A program made the position numbers and the translations under genes. The notes under the pieces are model-generated. The model ran no database searches. It had not been told where the DNA came from and saw nothing but the letters and a program-made list of their open reading frames with translations. Positions 39,417 through 59,770 of a stretch of 64,000 nucleotides of DNA are shown in pieces; position 1 is the stretch's first letter; every line of letters starts with the position of its first letter. Location of the stretch: NCBI GenBank assembly GCA_021229015.1, contig CM037795.1:15047362-15111361 (forward strand). The letters are read 5' to 3'. Source of the DNA: Solen grandis. Lineage: Eukaryota > Mollusca > Bivalvia > Adapedonta > Solenidae.

Positions 39417-41685
39417 AACTAGATTTCATTCGTTGATACGAATGATAGGACTTTCTGCTACATTTGTTAAACACTTAAAAGCTATAAAAGTAAAAAGATA
39501 TGAAATTCCAGCCTTTAACTTGCTTTTGTATGGCCATAACTTAAATAAACTTTGAAAAATATAACCGTTTAACTTGGAGGATATGGCAAAAGTAACTGAA
39601 AATCATTTTTTTATATCGATTTATTTAACTTGGATTATTTTTATAATCTATGTTACAAATCAAATTTATTTAAAATGCTTACAATTCGAATTTCATCCTG
39701 TAATAATTGCCGAAGACCGCATAAAAGCTTGTGTAGACAGCGTCAAGTTTGATGTTATGTGACGTCATAGGCATAAGAAAATCAATGAAATGAAATATTA
39801 AGTATTTTGAATATATCAAGTAATTTTTTCATGCTCCTTACAACTTTGCAACATATAGAAATTAACGCGTAGATATATTAACATTCTTTTTGACCTTATG
39901 ACGTCAAATGACGTTAATCCTCACAGAATATGAATAAGTCTCAAAGACTAATATTCAGTCCAAATATCAACTTTCTAAATCATCTGGAAGCGATTTTATA
40001 TGTATTTGAAATTTGACGTCAATGGTTCGAAACTTGGATTCGCCATAGAACCATTGCTTTTTCGAATTTGTAAAAAGGGACCCGGGATACACATATAGAG
40101 CGTTACATATACATTCTGTGAAATTTTGATGAAAATCGGTCCAAAAATAATGGCTGTACACCGCGTAAAACCTTTCACATTAATATGAATTACATTGCAT
40201 TCTAAAGCACACGGATTGATGTACATACCATTAGATTTCCATGGTCCTGGGAAGTAAACAACATATTTAAATTAACGCGTATATATCAGAAATTATTTTT
40301 GACCTTATGACGTCATATGACGTCATGTGACGTTCATCTTCATAGAATGTAAAGCACTCTTGGAGACTTATATACTATCCAAATATAATATTATATTTCT
40401 AACTCATCTGGAAACGATTTTATACGTATTTGAAATTTGACGTCAATGGTTCGAATTTTGGATCCGCCATAAAACCTTTGCATTTTCGAATTTGGAAAAA
40501 CGGACACCGGAATGTACAACTAGACTTTAACATACACATTCTGTGAAATATTAATGAAAATCGGCCCAGAAATAATGGCTGTAGACCGCGTACAAGCATT
40601 TTTAGACGACGTCAAGTTTGACGTCAAAACACGTCATAGTCAAATGAAAATTATTGAAATGGAAACAGTTCTATTGAAGCAAATGCTATTAAATTTTCAA
40701 GGTGCTCGGACGTAAACAACATATAAAAATTAACACATAAAAATTAGAAATTACCTTTCACCTCATGACATCATATGACGTCATATGACGTTCATCTTCA
40801 GAGAATATAAAGAAACCCTCGAGATTTATATTCTTTCCAAATATCATCTTTCTAGCTCATTTGTAAGCGATTTTATACGCATTTTAAATTTGACGTCAAT
40901 GGTTCGAATCTTGGATTCGCCATAGAACTATTGCATTTTCGAATTTTGAAAAGCGGACACCGGAAGGTACAACTAGAGCCTAACATACACATTCTGTGAA
41001 ATTTTGATGAAAATCGGCCCAGAAATAATGGCTGTAGACCGCGTACAAACATTTTAAGACGACGTCAAGTTTGACGTCAAAGCACGTCATAGTAAAATGA
41101 AAATTATTGAAATGCAAAGAGTTCTATCTGAAGCATATGCTATTAAATTTTCAAGGTGCTCAGACTTGTACAACATATAAAAATTAACACGTAAATATTA
41201 GAAATTACCTTTCACCTCATGACGTCATATGACGTCATATGACGTTCATCTTCAGCGAATGTAAAGTAACCCTTGAGACTTATATTCTGTCCAAATATCA
41301 TCTTTCTAGCTCATTTGTAAGCGATTTTATACGCATTTGAAATTTGACGTCAATGGTTTGAATCTTGGATTCGCCATAGAACCATTGCCATTTCGAATTT
41401 TGACAAACGGACACCGGAAGGCACAACTAGAGCCTAACATACACATTCTGTGAAATTTTGATGACAATCGGCCCAGAAATAATGGCTGTAGACCGCGTAC
41501 AAACTTTTTCACCTTACGTCAAATCTGACGTTATATGACGTCATATGAATATGAAATTCATTGCATTCGAAAGCTCATGATTTGAAATATATGCCATAAA
41601 ATTTTCATTGTTCTGGGCCATTGGCAACACATCGAAATTAACACAAATACAAGAGGAAGAAAAAAAGAATAAGAAGAATAAGAAT
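39417..41685 (+). repeat. Family D unit 10
   Basis: Head at 39417-39458 (TCATTCGT/ACGAATGA, AGGACTTTCTGC). Regular modules start at TGACGTCA clusters near 39900, 40308, 40766 and 41220; the last three are 454-458 bp apart. The end is a GAATAAGAAGAATAAGAATAACTAGA tract. Confidence 0.8.
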
Positions 41686-44505
41686 AACTAGATTTCATTC
41701 GTTGATACGAATGATAGGACTTTCTGCTAAAATTGAAAAATATTAAGATTAATTCCGTTAGAAAGAATATATATTCAATTCTCTACCTTTTACATTTTTT
41801 TCGAATGGACTTCTTTTAGCTTTGACGTCACATGACGTCATAGGGTGCTGAAAATTCTTTTGTTCAAAAGCGCATACTTTACTCTCGTAACTCTGAAATT
41901 TTCATTATTCTGAACAACTGGCATCATGTCAAAATCATTGCCCTAAAATGAAAATTAAGAAGTATGCTTATGACGTCACATGACGTCATATGACGTCACG
42001 ACTCAAAATATATGTAGAAATTCTGCAGAACTGCAAACTATGTAAGTTTTAACTTTCTATCCCATCCTGAAGCTCTTCAATCCTAAAATGAAATTTTTGG
42101 TCCTATGTTCGAATATTACTTAAGCCACAGAACTTCGGTTTTTCGGAATTTCGATAAGCTGGCAGGATATGTACACCTTAGTTTTAAGGTGTACCATCTG
42201 TGAAAATTAGAAGAAAATCCGACCATAAATGGCGGGTGTAGAGCGTGAACACCATTTTTCACTATTTTTAGCTCTGACGTCACATAACGTCATAGGGTGC
42301 TGAAGATGCTTTTGTTCAAAAGCGCATACTTTACTGTCATAACTCTAAAATCTTCATTATTCTGAACAACTGGCATCATGTCGAAATCATTGCCCTAAAA
42401 TGAAAATTAAGAAGTATGCTTATGACGTCACATGACGACATTTGACGCCACGACTCAAAATATATTAAGAAATTCTGCAGAACTGCAAACTGTGTAAGTT
42501 TCAACTTTCTATCTTACCTGAAGTTCTTTAATCCTAAAATGAAATTTTCGGTCCTACGTTCGAATCTAATTTCAGCCAAAGAACTTCGGTCTTTCGGAAT
42601 TTCAGTTAGCTTACAGGATATGCACACCTTAGTTTCAAGATGTACCATCTGTGAAAATTTGAAGAAAATCCGACCATAAATGGCGGCTGTAGAGCGTGAA
42701 CACGGTGAGCGGAAACCATTTTTCACTATTTTTAGCTCTGACGTCACATGACGTCAAAGGGTGCTGAAGATGCTTTTTTTGTTCAAAAGCGCATACGTTA
42801 CTGTCATAACTCAAATTTTCATTATTCTGAACAACTGGCATCATGTCGAAATCATTGCCCTAAAATGAAAATTATGAAGTATGCTTATGACGTCACGACT
42901 CAAAATATATGTAGAAATTCTGCAAAACGGCAAACTGTGTAATTTTCAATCTTCTATCTCATCCTGAAGCTCTTTAATTCTAAAATGAAATTTTCGGTCC
43001 TATGTTCGAATCTTATTTCAGCCACAGAACTTCGGTCTTTCGGAATTTCGGTTAGCTGACAGGATATGCACACCTCAGTTTCAAGATGTACCATCTGTGA
43101 AAATTTGAAGAAAATCCGACCATAAATGACGGCTGTAGAGCGCGAACACCATTCTTCACTATTTTTAGCTGGGACGTCATGTGACGTAATAGGGTGCTGA
43201 AAATCATTGAAATCAAAATTTCCTCACGTGACTAATAACCCATAAAACTTTCATCGTCCTAGGACTATTGCAACATATTAAAATAAGCGTTTAGTTAGGA
43301 GAAGAAAATAATAATAATAATAAAATGACGTCACGTGACGTCATATGACGTTTATTTTTACATAATTGTTAAGACACCCAGAGACCTACCAACTGACAAA
43401 ATGTCAACTTTCTATCTCCAATAGGACAGTTTTTATCAGCATTTAAAAATTGACGTCCTTGGTTCGAATCTTGGATCCGCCATAGATGCTTGGACTTTTC
43501 GAATTTTGAAAAACGGACACAGGTATACACAATAAGAACGTAATATACACATTCTGTGAAAATTTGATGAAAATCGGTTGATTAATAATGGCTCTGGACC
43601 GCGTACAAACTTTTGTAGCTTATTTCACGTGTGGCGTCATATGACGTCATAGAGATATGGAAATCATAGGAATCAAAATTTCAGCATTTGAAGCATGTGT
43701 CATTAAATTTTCATTGCCCTTCGACAATTTCAACATATAGAAATTTTCTTGTTAATATTAGAAATACATTATCATATAATGACGTCACGTGACGTCATAT
43801 GACATTTCTTTTCACAAAATGTTTAAAACTTCTAGTGACCTATATACTGACTAAATATCAACTTTCTATCCTACATAGGACAGATTTTATAAGCATTTAA
43901 AAATTTACGACCTTGGTTCGAATCTTGGATTCGCTATAGAACCATGGACTTTTCGAATTTTGAAAAACGGACTCCGGGATGCACAACTAGAGCCTAACAT
44001 ACACATTCTGTGAAATTTTGATGAAAATCGGTCCATAAATAATGGCTGTAGACCGCGAACAATCTTTTTCACCTGACGTCAAATCTGACGTTATGTGACG
44101 TCAAATGAATATGAAATTCATTGCATTCGAAAGCTCATTGTTTGAAATATATGCCATAAAATTTTCATTGTTCTGGGCCATTGGCAACATACCGAAATTA
44201 ACACAAATACAAGAGGAAGAAAAAAAGAATAAGAATAAGAATAAAAAAAACATAAAAACCCCCCAATTTGCCTTAGGAGAAAGAAAAAAAACAAAAAATT
44301 TCCAAAGGGAAAAAAAAAAAAAAAAACCCTCTGCGGATATAACAAAAACAAATACTAACAAACCCAATAGGACTTTCTGCCGAAAGGGCAGAAAGTCCTA
44401 ATAATAAAAAAACAGTACAAACCCAATATGACTGTCCCTGTAGGCAGAAAGAAACCCGGACTTTCTGCTTCCCACTTTCTGCCGAAAGGGCAGAAAGTCC
44501 TAATA
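41686..44505 (+). repeat. Family D unit 11
   Basis: Head at 41686-41728. Modules of the GTATGCTTATGACGTCA type start at about 41965, 42416 and 42884. TGACGTCACGTGACGTCA modules follow at about 43326 and 43781. The 3' end (44360-44505) stacks three tails with GGACTTTCTGCC / GGGCAGAAAGTCC-type hairpins. Just before them is a purine-rich low-complexity stretch (about 44215-44330) that may be poorly assembled. Confidence 0.75.
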
Positions 44506-44597
44506 ACTAGACTGCTTTTGTTAGAAAGGTCTTTTGATTTCCCACAATTCCCCTGCTTCATAATTGTATGTATCTTTAAACGCTTTGTAGATACGGG
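44506..44597 (+). repeat. Start of a further family D unit, cut by the gap
   Basis: AACTAGACTGCTTTTG is followed at once by GTTAGAAAGGTCTTTT and GATACGGG, which match the module at about 11957-12036. The expected head hairpin and AGGACTTTCTGC are absent, so the unit is rearranged before it reaches the gap. Confidence 0.5.
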
Positions 44598-44697
44598 NNN
44601 NNNNNNNNNNNNNNNNNNNNNNNNNNNNNNNNNNNNNNNNNNNNNNNNNNNNNNNNNNNNNNNNNNNNNNNNNNNNNNNNNNNNNNNNNNNNNNNNN
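44598..44697. other. Assembly gap (100 N)
   Basis: Exactly 100 unknown bases, the usual placeholder for a scaffold gap of unknown size. Repeat array lies on one side and the Rab4 locus on the other. Confidence 0.98.
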
Positions 44698-45494
44698 ATA
44701 TAATATCATTTGTTATAAATTTAAAAAAAAAATTTGATTTAAATCTTCTCAGCCACTTTCAACATAATTCTTGTACCAATATTTAATTAGATGTTTTTCA
44801 TGATTATTTCATTTTGTTACTAATTTCAATTTTCCAACATTTTCTCCTAAATAGAAAGATGAAGTTAATCTATAATTAATACATGTATTTGATAATGTAA
44901 TTTTCATCAACATAACAAAATTTAATGATTTGACTGACAGACTGACTGGAAGTACTCTGTAGTTGGCGTCAATCCCAAAATATACCACAAAGCTTTTACA
45001 ATAATAATATACATGACCATAATTATAGAAAAGTGTTCCTCAATAACTGGAGATCTTTCTTTGGACAAGGGCAATTATTCTAAGAAAATAAGAAAATACT
45101 GCAATGAACCAGTATTTTTTGTCCTTATAGTTTTGATCTTTTACCAATGGTAAAATAAATGTCCCTATTACGTATCCCTTGCAGTAAGATTTCATGGTAA
45201 ATAAATTATTTTTCAGTAATTGTGAAACATAATAAATATACTGAAGAATAATTTCTATAAATTAAGTAAAGAAACAGCATTTAGAAATGCTAAAGAAAAA
45301 AAAAAGAAAAATCTCCAGCTAAGTAAATATGTGTATGTTTAAATGAATTGAAAAGTGGATGGAATGCTTACGGAGAACACAGCTAAGACAATTCTAAATA
45401 AGTAAGCATTGTACTGTCATGATATCTCATATGCTGAAGTGCTTTTCTTATGTTATATATGCCAAAAACAAATGATAGAGAAGCGTAAAGAAAA
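44698..45494. other. AT-rich sequence without recognised features
   Basis: No exon, repeat family or RNA recognised. I searched the minus strand for the missing last Rab4 exon (GIQYG-like block and cysteine end) and did not see it. Confidence 0.6.
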
Positions 45495-45950
45495 TACAGT
45501 CCAGTCTCGATGGAGCAAAATGCGATGGAACAAAGTGATGGTGTAATGCGAAGTAAGTCTCAGGTCCTGGCAGAATTTGTTCTGTATTCAATGTAAAAAA
45601 AGACGAGATGAAAATGAAGATTGGATGGATTGAAAACTGCACTGGAGCAAACTAATTAAGAGGCACCAAGAACAAATTAACTGATCACAGATGCACTTGA
45701 CTGAAGTATCAGTCATATTTTCATGCCTACCAGGGTGACACATGTCATTTTCACAAGTTAGCCATTACGACTTGCAATTAGTCAATCAGTAAGGCACCCA
45801 TATGATACATTGACACAAATTATACAAGCAAATTTGTTTGTAGCAGGAGATAACTTGAGTGACTATAATGATAAAGATAATCAACAGTATATCTGTTGGT
45901 GATTATCTTTGTTTCTACATTTCATTACATGATAAACCCAAATAAAAATG

Positions 45951-47504
45951 AAACAAGAGGGCCATGATGGCCCTGAATCGCTCACCTGAGTACCATTGCT
46001 TCAACTGATGTCAAGGTTTTTAAACAGACAAGGATTCTGATATAACTTAATCTAAAACATTTTACCCCTGACAATACTACACACCAAATATCTAAGCAAT
46101 GGGCCATATGGTTTCAGAGAAGACTTGGGCGCAGGGTCATTTATCACCGTAGGGCCAAGACTTTGAAAATCTTTGTAATGAACCATTAGATGCTACTACA
46201 TACCAAAAATCTTAGCTCTAGGCCTTATTGATTCATAGAAGAAGATTTTTTAAGATTTTCCTATTTAACTCTATGTAAAACAAGTGACCCCTGGTGTGGG
46301 GTCATTTATCACCATAGGGCTATGATTTGTACAATCTTGGTAGTGGCCCATAAGATGATGCTACATACTAAAAATCTAAGCTCTAGGCCTTATGCATTCA
46401 TGGAAGAAGATTTTTTAAGATTTTCCTATATAACTCTGTGTAAAACAAGTGACCCCTGGTGCGGGGTCATTTATCACCATAGGGCTATGATTTGTACAAT
46501 CTTGGTAGTGGCCCATAAGATGATGCTACATACCAAATATCTAAGCTCTAGGCCTTATGGATTCATAGAAGAAGATTTTTTAAGATTTTCCTATATAACT
46601 CTATGTAAAACAAGTGACCCCTGGTGCGGGGTCATTTATCACCATAGGGCTATGATTTGTACAATCTTGGTAGTGGCCCATAAGATGATGCTTCATACCA
46701 AATATCTAAGCTCTAGGCCTTATGGATTCATAGAAGAAGATTTTTTAAGATTTTCCTATATAACTCTATGTAAAACAAGTGACCCCTGGTGCGGGGTCAT
46801 TTATCACCATAGGGCTATGATTTGTACAATCTTGGTAGTGGCCCATAAGATGATGCTTCATACCAAATATCTAAGCTCTAGGCCTTATGGATTCATAGAA
46901 GAAGATTTTTTAAGATTTTCCTATATAACTCTATGTAAAACAAGTGACCCCTGGTGCGGGGTCATTTATCACCATAGGGCTATGATTTGTACAATCTTGG
47001 TAGTGGCCCATAAGATGATGCTTCATACCAAATATCTAAGCTCTAGGCCTTATGCATTCATGGAAGAAGATTTTTTAAGATTTTCCTATATAACTCTATG
47101 TAAAACAAGTGACCCCTGGTGCGGGGTCATTTATCACCATAGGGCTATGATTTGTACAATCTTGGTAGTGGCCCATAAGATGATGCTACATACCAAATAT
47201 CTAAGCTCTAGGCCTTATGGATTCATAGAAGAAGATTTTTTAAATTTTCATTTTTAAAATCTATTTTTAGCTCCTGTGACCTAATTATGCGATGGACCAG
47301 AACCATTTATACAACTTTAGTAGAGCTTCATCCAAGGAACATTCCTGCAAAATATTTTTCAAATTGGCCAAGCTGTTTAGGAGGAGATGTTGTTTGAAGC
47401 AATTGTTGACGCCGGACGCACGCACGGACGACGGACGACGGACGCCGGACAAAAGGCGATCAGAAAAGCTCACCTTGAGCACGTTGTGCTCATGTGAGCT
47501 AAAA
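45951..47504 (+). mobile_element. Pearl-like (helentron-type) element, GCTCACCTGAG family, copy 1
   Basis: Head AACAAGAGGGCC with the palindrome AGGGCCAT/ATGGCCCT, then CGCTCACCTGAG. A tandem core array (46081-47256) comes next, then a GACGACGGACG microsatellite at about 47410-47445. The tail GAGCAC-GTT-GTGCTC is followed by ATGTGAGCTAA. The subterminal GCTCACCTGAG and its inverse near the tail correspond to the subterminal inverted repeats described for helentron-type elements. Confidence 0.8.
46081..47256 (+). repeat. 165-bp tandem repeat array inside the pearl-like element
   Basis: Unit starts recur at 46322, 46487, 46652, 46817, 46982 and 47147, exactly 165 bp apart, with near-identical sequence; a more diverged unit and a fragment precede them. 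Because 165 is a multiple of three and one frame lacks stops, a 311-codon open frame (46322-47257) appears. It encodes a 55-residue repeat without a recognisable fold and I do not call it a gene. Confidence 0.92.
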
Positions 47505-47728
47505 ACAAAAAATATAGTCTTGTTACTTACAACTGCATTGCCTATTTATGACATTGTTGAATTTTTACGGCAAGATATATTATTACAATGGAATTGTGAT
47601 CATTGTGCTTATGAATAAAAAAATACGATGGAAAGAAAGATGCAATGAAACGAAAGATTTGATGGAACAAACTGTGTGGTCCGGTGCTACTTTGTTCCAT
47701 CGTGAATGGACTGTACTGGACAAAACAC

Positions 47729-47763
<35 letters not shown>

Positions 47764-48624
47764 AATAGATTGGAATTTAACACATAATCTTTAAGCAGTG
47801 CTATTCTGACAAAAGACTACATTTACAAAAAATACTATTAACTGCACATGACCCTTTCTTCATTTATCTGGTTTATTAAATCAAAAGTTAAATTAAAAAT
47901 GAGTCCAATTTTTAGATGAATATATTTTGTCAGACTACAAGTAACCAATGTATTTTGCATAGGTATTTATACTCTGTCAAATATCATAACAGAAAATCAG
48001 TCTCCCTATAATGACATACTGGTCTGTATAGATGAGCTATACATCTGAGCTGATGATCCTATGGATTTTTCCTACACCCTTACACGAGTATAAGATGAAA
48101 TTTCCTACATTACCCAACTTGAAAGGTACCAATTAATACAAACAATACTAATTGTAATGGTTGAGTAGAAATTAACAAACATTTACCACAATGTCTGTTT
48201 AAATACAAATTGAACTGTTAAAATTATCTTTTTTTTTATCTTATGATTATTATTCTATTTAAATTGTTACACATTTTTATTTTGTTTGAACAGCCATTAA
48301 TATTATATGTATGGTTTTTGCAATTTACATAATTTGTATTTGTCAATAAAGTTTTCTTACAATTAACTTAAACAAATTGTCAAAGAATACAGAAGAGTAT
48401 TCACATCCCATTCAAATAACTGATTCAACTTATCTATGTAAATCTTTTTTTTTTTTTTTAAGCCAATGGACATTTTCAATAAGTTTTCAAAATACCAATG
48501 AGCAACAACAAAATATACCTCAAATCCTAAAGAAAATTAGGACAAAATGGTGAAAACAACAAAAATAAAAAGGATATTGCAAAACAAAATACAGCTGACA
48601 GATGAGAATGCATGTGTACTCTAC
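47729..48624. other. AT-rich non-coding sequence with poly(A) tract, probably last Rab4 intron
   Basis: A poly(A) run lies at about 47731-47760. The rest has no features I recognise. It lies downstream of Rab4 exon 6 in the gene's direction. Confidence 0.55.
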
Positions 48625-58087
<9,463 letters not shown>

Positions 58088-58215
58088 TATGAATTTAATG
58101 TTTTGGTCGAGTACTTCCTGATCATCGATATTATAAGTCAAGGTTGACGCGACGGTGATACAGTAAAAACTTCCTCGAGTAAATTCCCTCGAGTGACGTC
58201 GCTTCGATGCATTTT
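58088..58215 (-). promoter_or_regulatory. Possible Rab4 5' UTR and promoter
   Basis: Sequence immediately upstream of the Rab4 ATG. It has more CpG than its surroundings, two CTCGAGT repeats and a CRE-like TGACGTCG at about 58194-58201. No TATA box is evident. The transcription start cannot be placed. Confidence 0.35.
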
Positions 58216-59174
58216 ATTGAATCTCCCTTCTTGATTTAAAAAAAAAAATAATAATAATATATTTAAAAAAAAAACTACTTCGTCTCATCGAAATCGTCAT
58301 TGATGATTATCGAAAATATATTTAGGAAATATTTCATGTTAACAATTATTTCTGATTCTTAATTTTATCCGTCTCGACTCGATTAATCAATTTGTTGGTT
58401 CAATTCAGGAATTAGAAAATAAATAAGACCTTGAGAATAAAAATAGCTAGGATATTCTGCTTATACTGAGATCTTACTATTAGAATGGACATACAGAAAG
58501 ATACAAAGTACCATGTTTTTTGTATATTAGCCTATCTACGACATCCCGTGTCATTATACCCCGGTATCATTTCATTTGGAAATTATTAAAATAATATTAA
58601 CAGAGATGTAAATACCTTTATTTAATGTAGCTTAGTGATATTAACGAAATTTGGTACGCAAATTAAAATAAATATTAAAACAATATTCAAATTCATTACA
58701 TTTTTGGCAAACAATCTTAAAATAATGTGATACCTTTTTCTTTTCTTTTTTTGTCTTTTTTTTTTTGTCTCGAGTTTTGCCGCGAGCAGATGGGGTTCCA
58801 TAGGGAGTATTTGTGAGAGAAAATGGGGAGAAATGTGTTGATTAGTGAAGTTAGCGAGAAAGAGAGGGTGGTGGGTATGAAACAACATGGATAAACATCA
58901 TTTCCAGTATATTATGACAATAATCACGATGTACTTAAACAAATGAATGTTATATGTCTGGAAGAAAAACAAAAGATGAAAAAAGATAAATGATTAAAAC
59001 AAGCGGTTTAAAAAAAAAGTATGCGTTTCATATCCTTAAAGTCATGATACAGATTTATCTCGACTAAATACACGTACGATGTATACTTATGTCACGGAGC
59101 TACATTAATTTCTCTGCTTATGTCAAACTATCATAGTGAAGATTGTGCATGCAACTTACTTTCGTGCAGATATC
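58216..59174. other. Upstream flank without recognised gene
   Basis: AT-rich with poly(A) tracts (about 58239-58275) and T-rich tracts (about 58738-58770). Nothing coding or repetitive recognised. Confidence 0.5.
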
Positions 59175-59770
59175 ATCAGTAGGAGTTCAACTGGAGGTAG
59201 ATTCGTGCAAAGGTGATGAGGTGTATGCACGTGAAGTGGTTCCCTGGAACTCCTATTGCATAGTAAGCAGCTGAATTTATTCTTTTAATACTTCACTTAG
59301 GCCTCAGGGAATTTAAACAAACACATTAGATAACTCTTAGCCAAATTTAATGCAAATTATGGCCCTTTTTGGGCACAGAAACTGCCATGCTTACCTCTCA
59401 GCAATCAGTAATGGGGTTGACTCGAAATTTCATAAAGGTGTTCAGAGGCATCAGACTATCAATTTTAATAACTTATGACTGAACTTATTGTAAATTATGG
59501 GCCCTTATTTGTTAAAGTTTTGTGTGCAAACAATTTGGTTACAATAAATCAGGATGCATACATCTTAGTAACCAGCTATGCTTATTGATTTAATACTTCA
59601 TTAAGGTTTTAGGTGGCATTAAAACAAGTAGTATAACTCTTGACACAATTCAATACAAAGAATTACCCTTTTTGGACTTAAAAAAAAATGGTTAACACAT
59701 ATTTAAACTAAAAATAAGCGGACTAGTCAATCGCGCTGTGTTACGGACACGGACAACTCTTGTTCATAGT
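59175..59770 (+). mobile_element. Pearl-like element of a further family (AGGAGTTC..GAACTCCT head)
   Basis: A head region with inverted AGGAGTTC (59181-59188) and GAACTCCT (59247-59254), enclosing a second inverted pair around CGTGCA/TGCACG. Three diverged cores of about 165 bp follow (ATAACTCTT...AATTCAAT...AAATTATGGCCC themes), then GTTACGGACACGGACAACTCTTG. Confidence 0.5.

Larger units (their letters stand above)
45497..47713. mobile_element. Possible pogo/Tigger-like TIR element, host of a nested pearl-like element
   Basis: The left end CAGTCCAGTCTCGATGGAGC and the inverted right end (CAGTCCATTCACGATGGAAC read on the minus strand) match imperfectly over about 27 bp. Each end is bordered by TA. 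The interior outside the nested element (45951-47504) is about 660 bp with no transposase frame, so it would be a MITE. The TIR match is partial. Confidence 0.4.

Noticed and set aside
44105..44401. Lysine/asparagine-rich frame and its minus-strand phenylalanine-rich mirror
   Set aside because: Produced by the purine-rich low-complexity stretch at a unit end next to the gap.
926..44505. Regularly spaced palindromic repeats resembling a CRISPR array
   Set aside because: Spacing is hundreds of bases, the sequence between repeats is itself repetitive, there are no cas genes, and the genome is eukaryotic.
46322..47257. A 311-codon open frame on the plus strand
   Set aside because: It is an in-phase tandem repeat (165 bp, 55 codons) within a pearl-like element, with no recognisable domain and no flanking gene structure.
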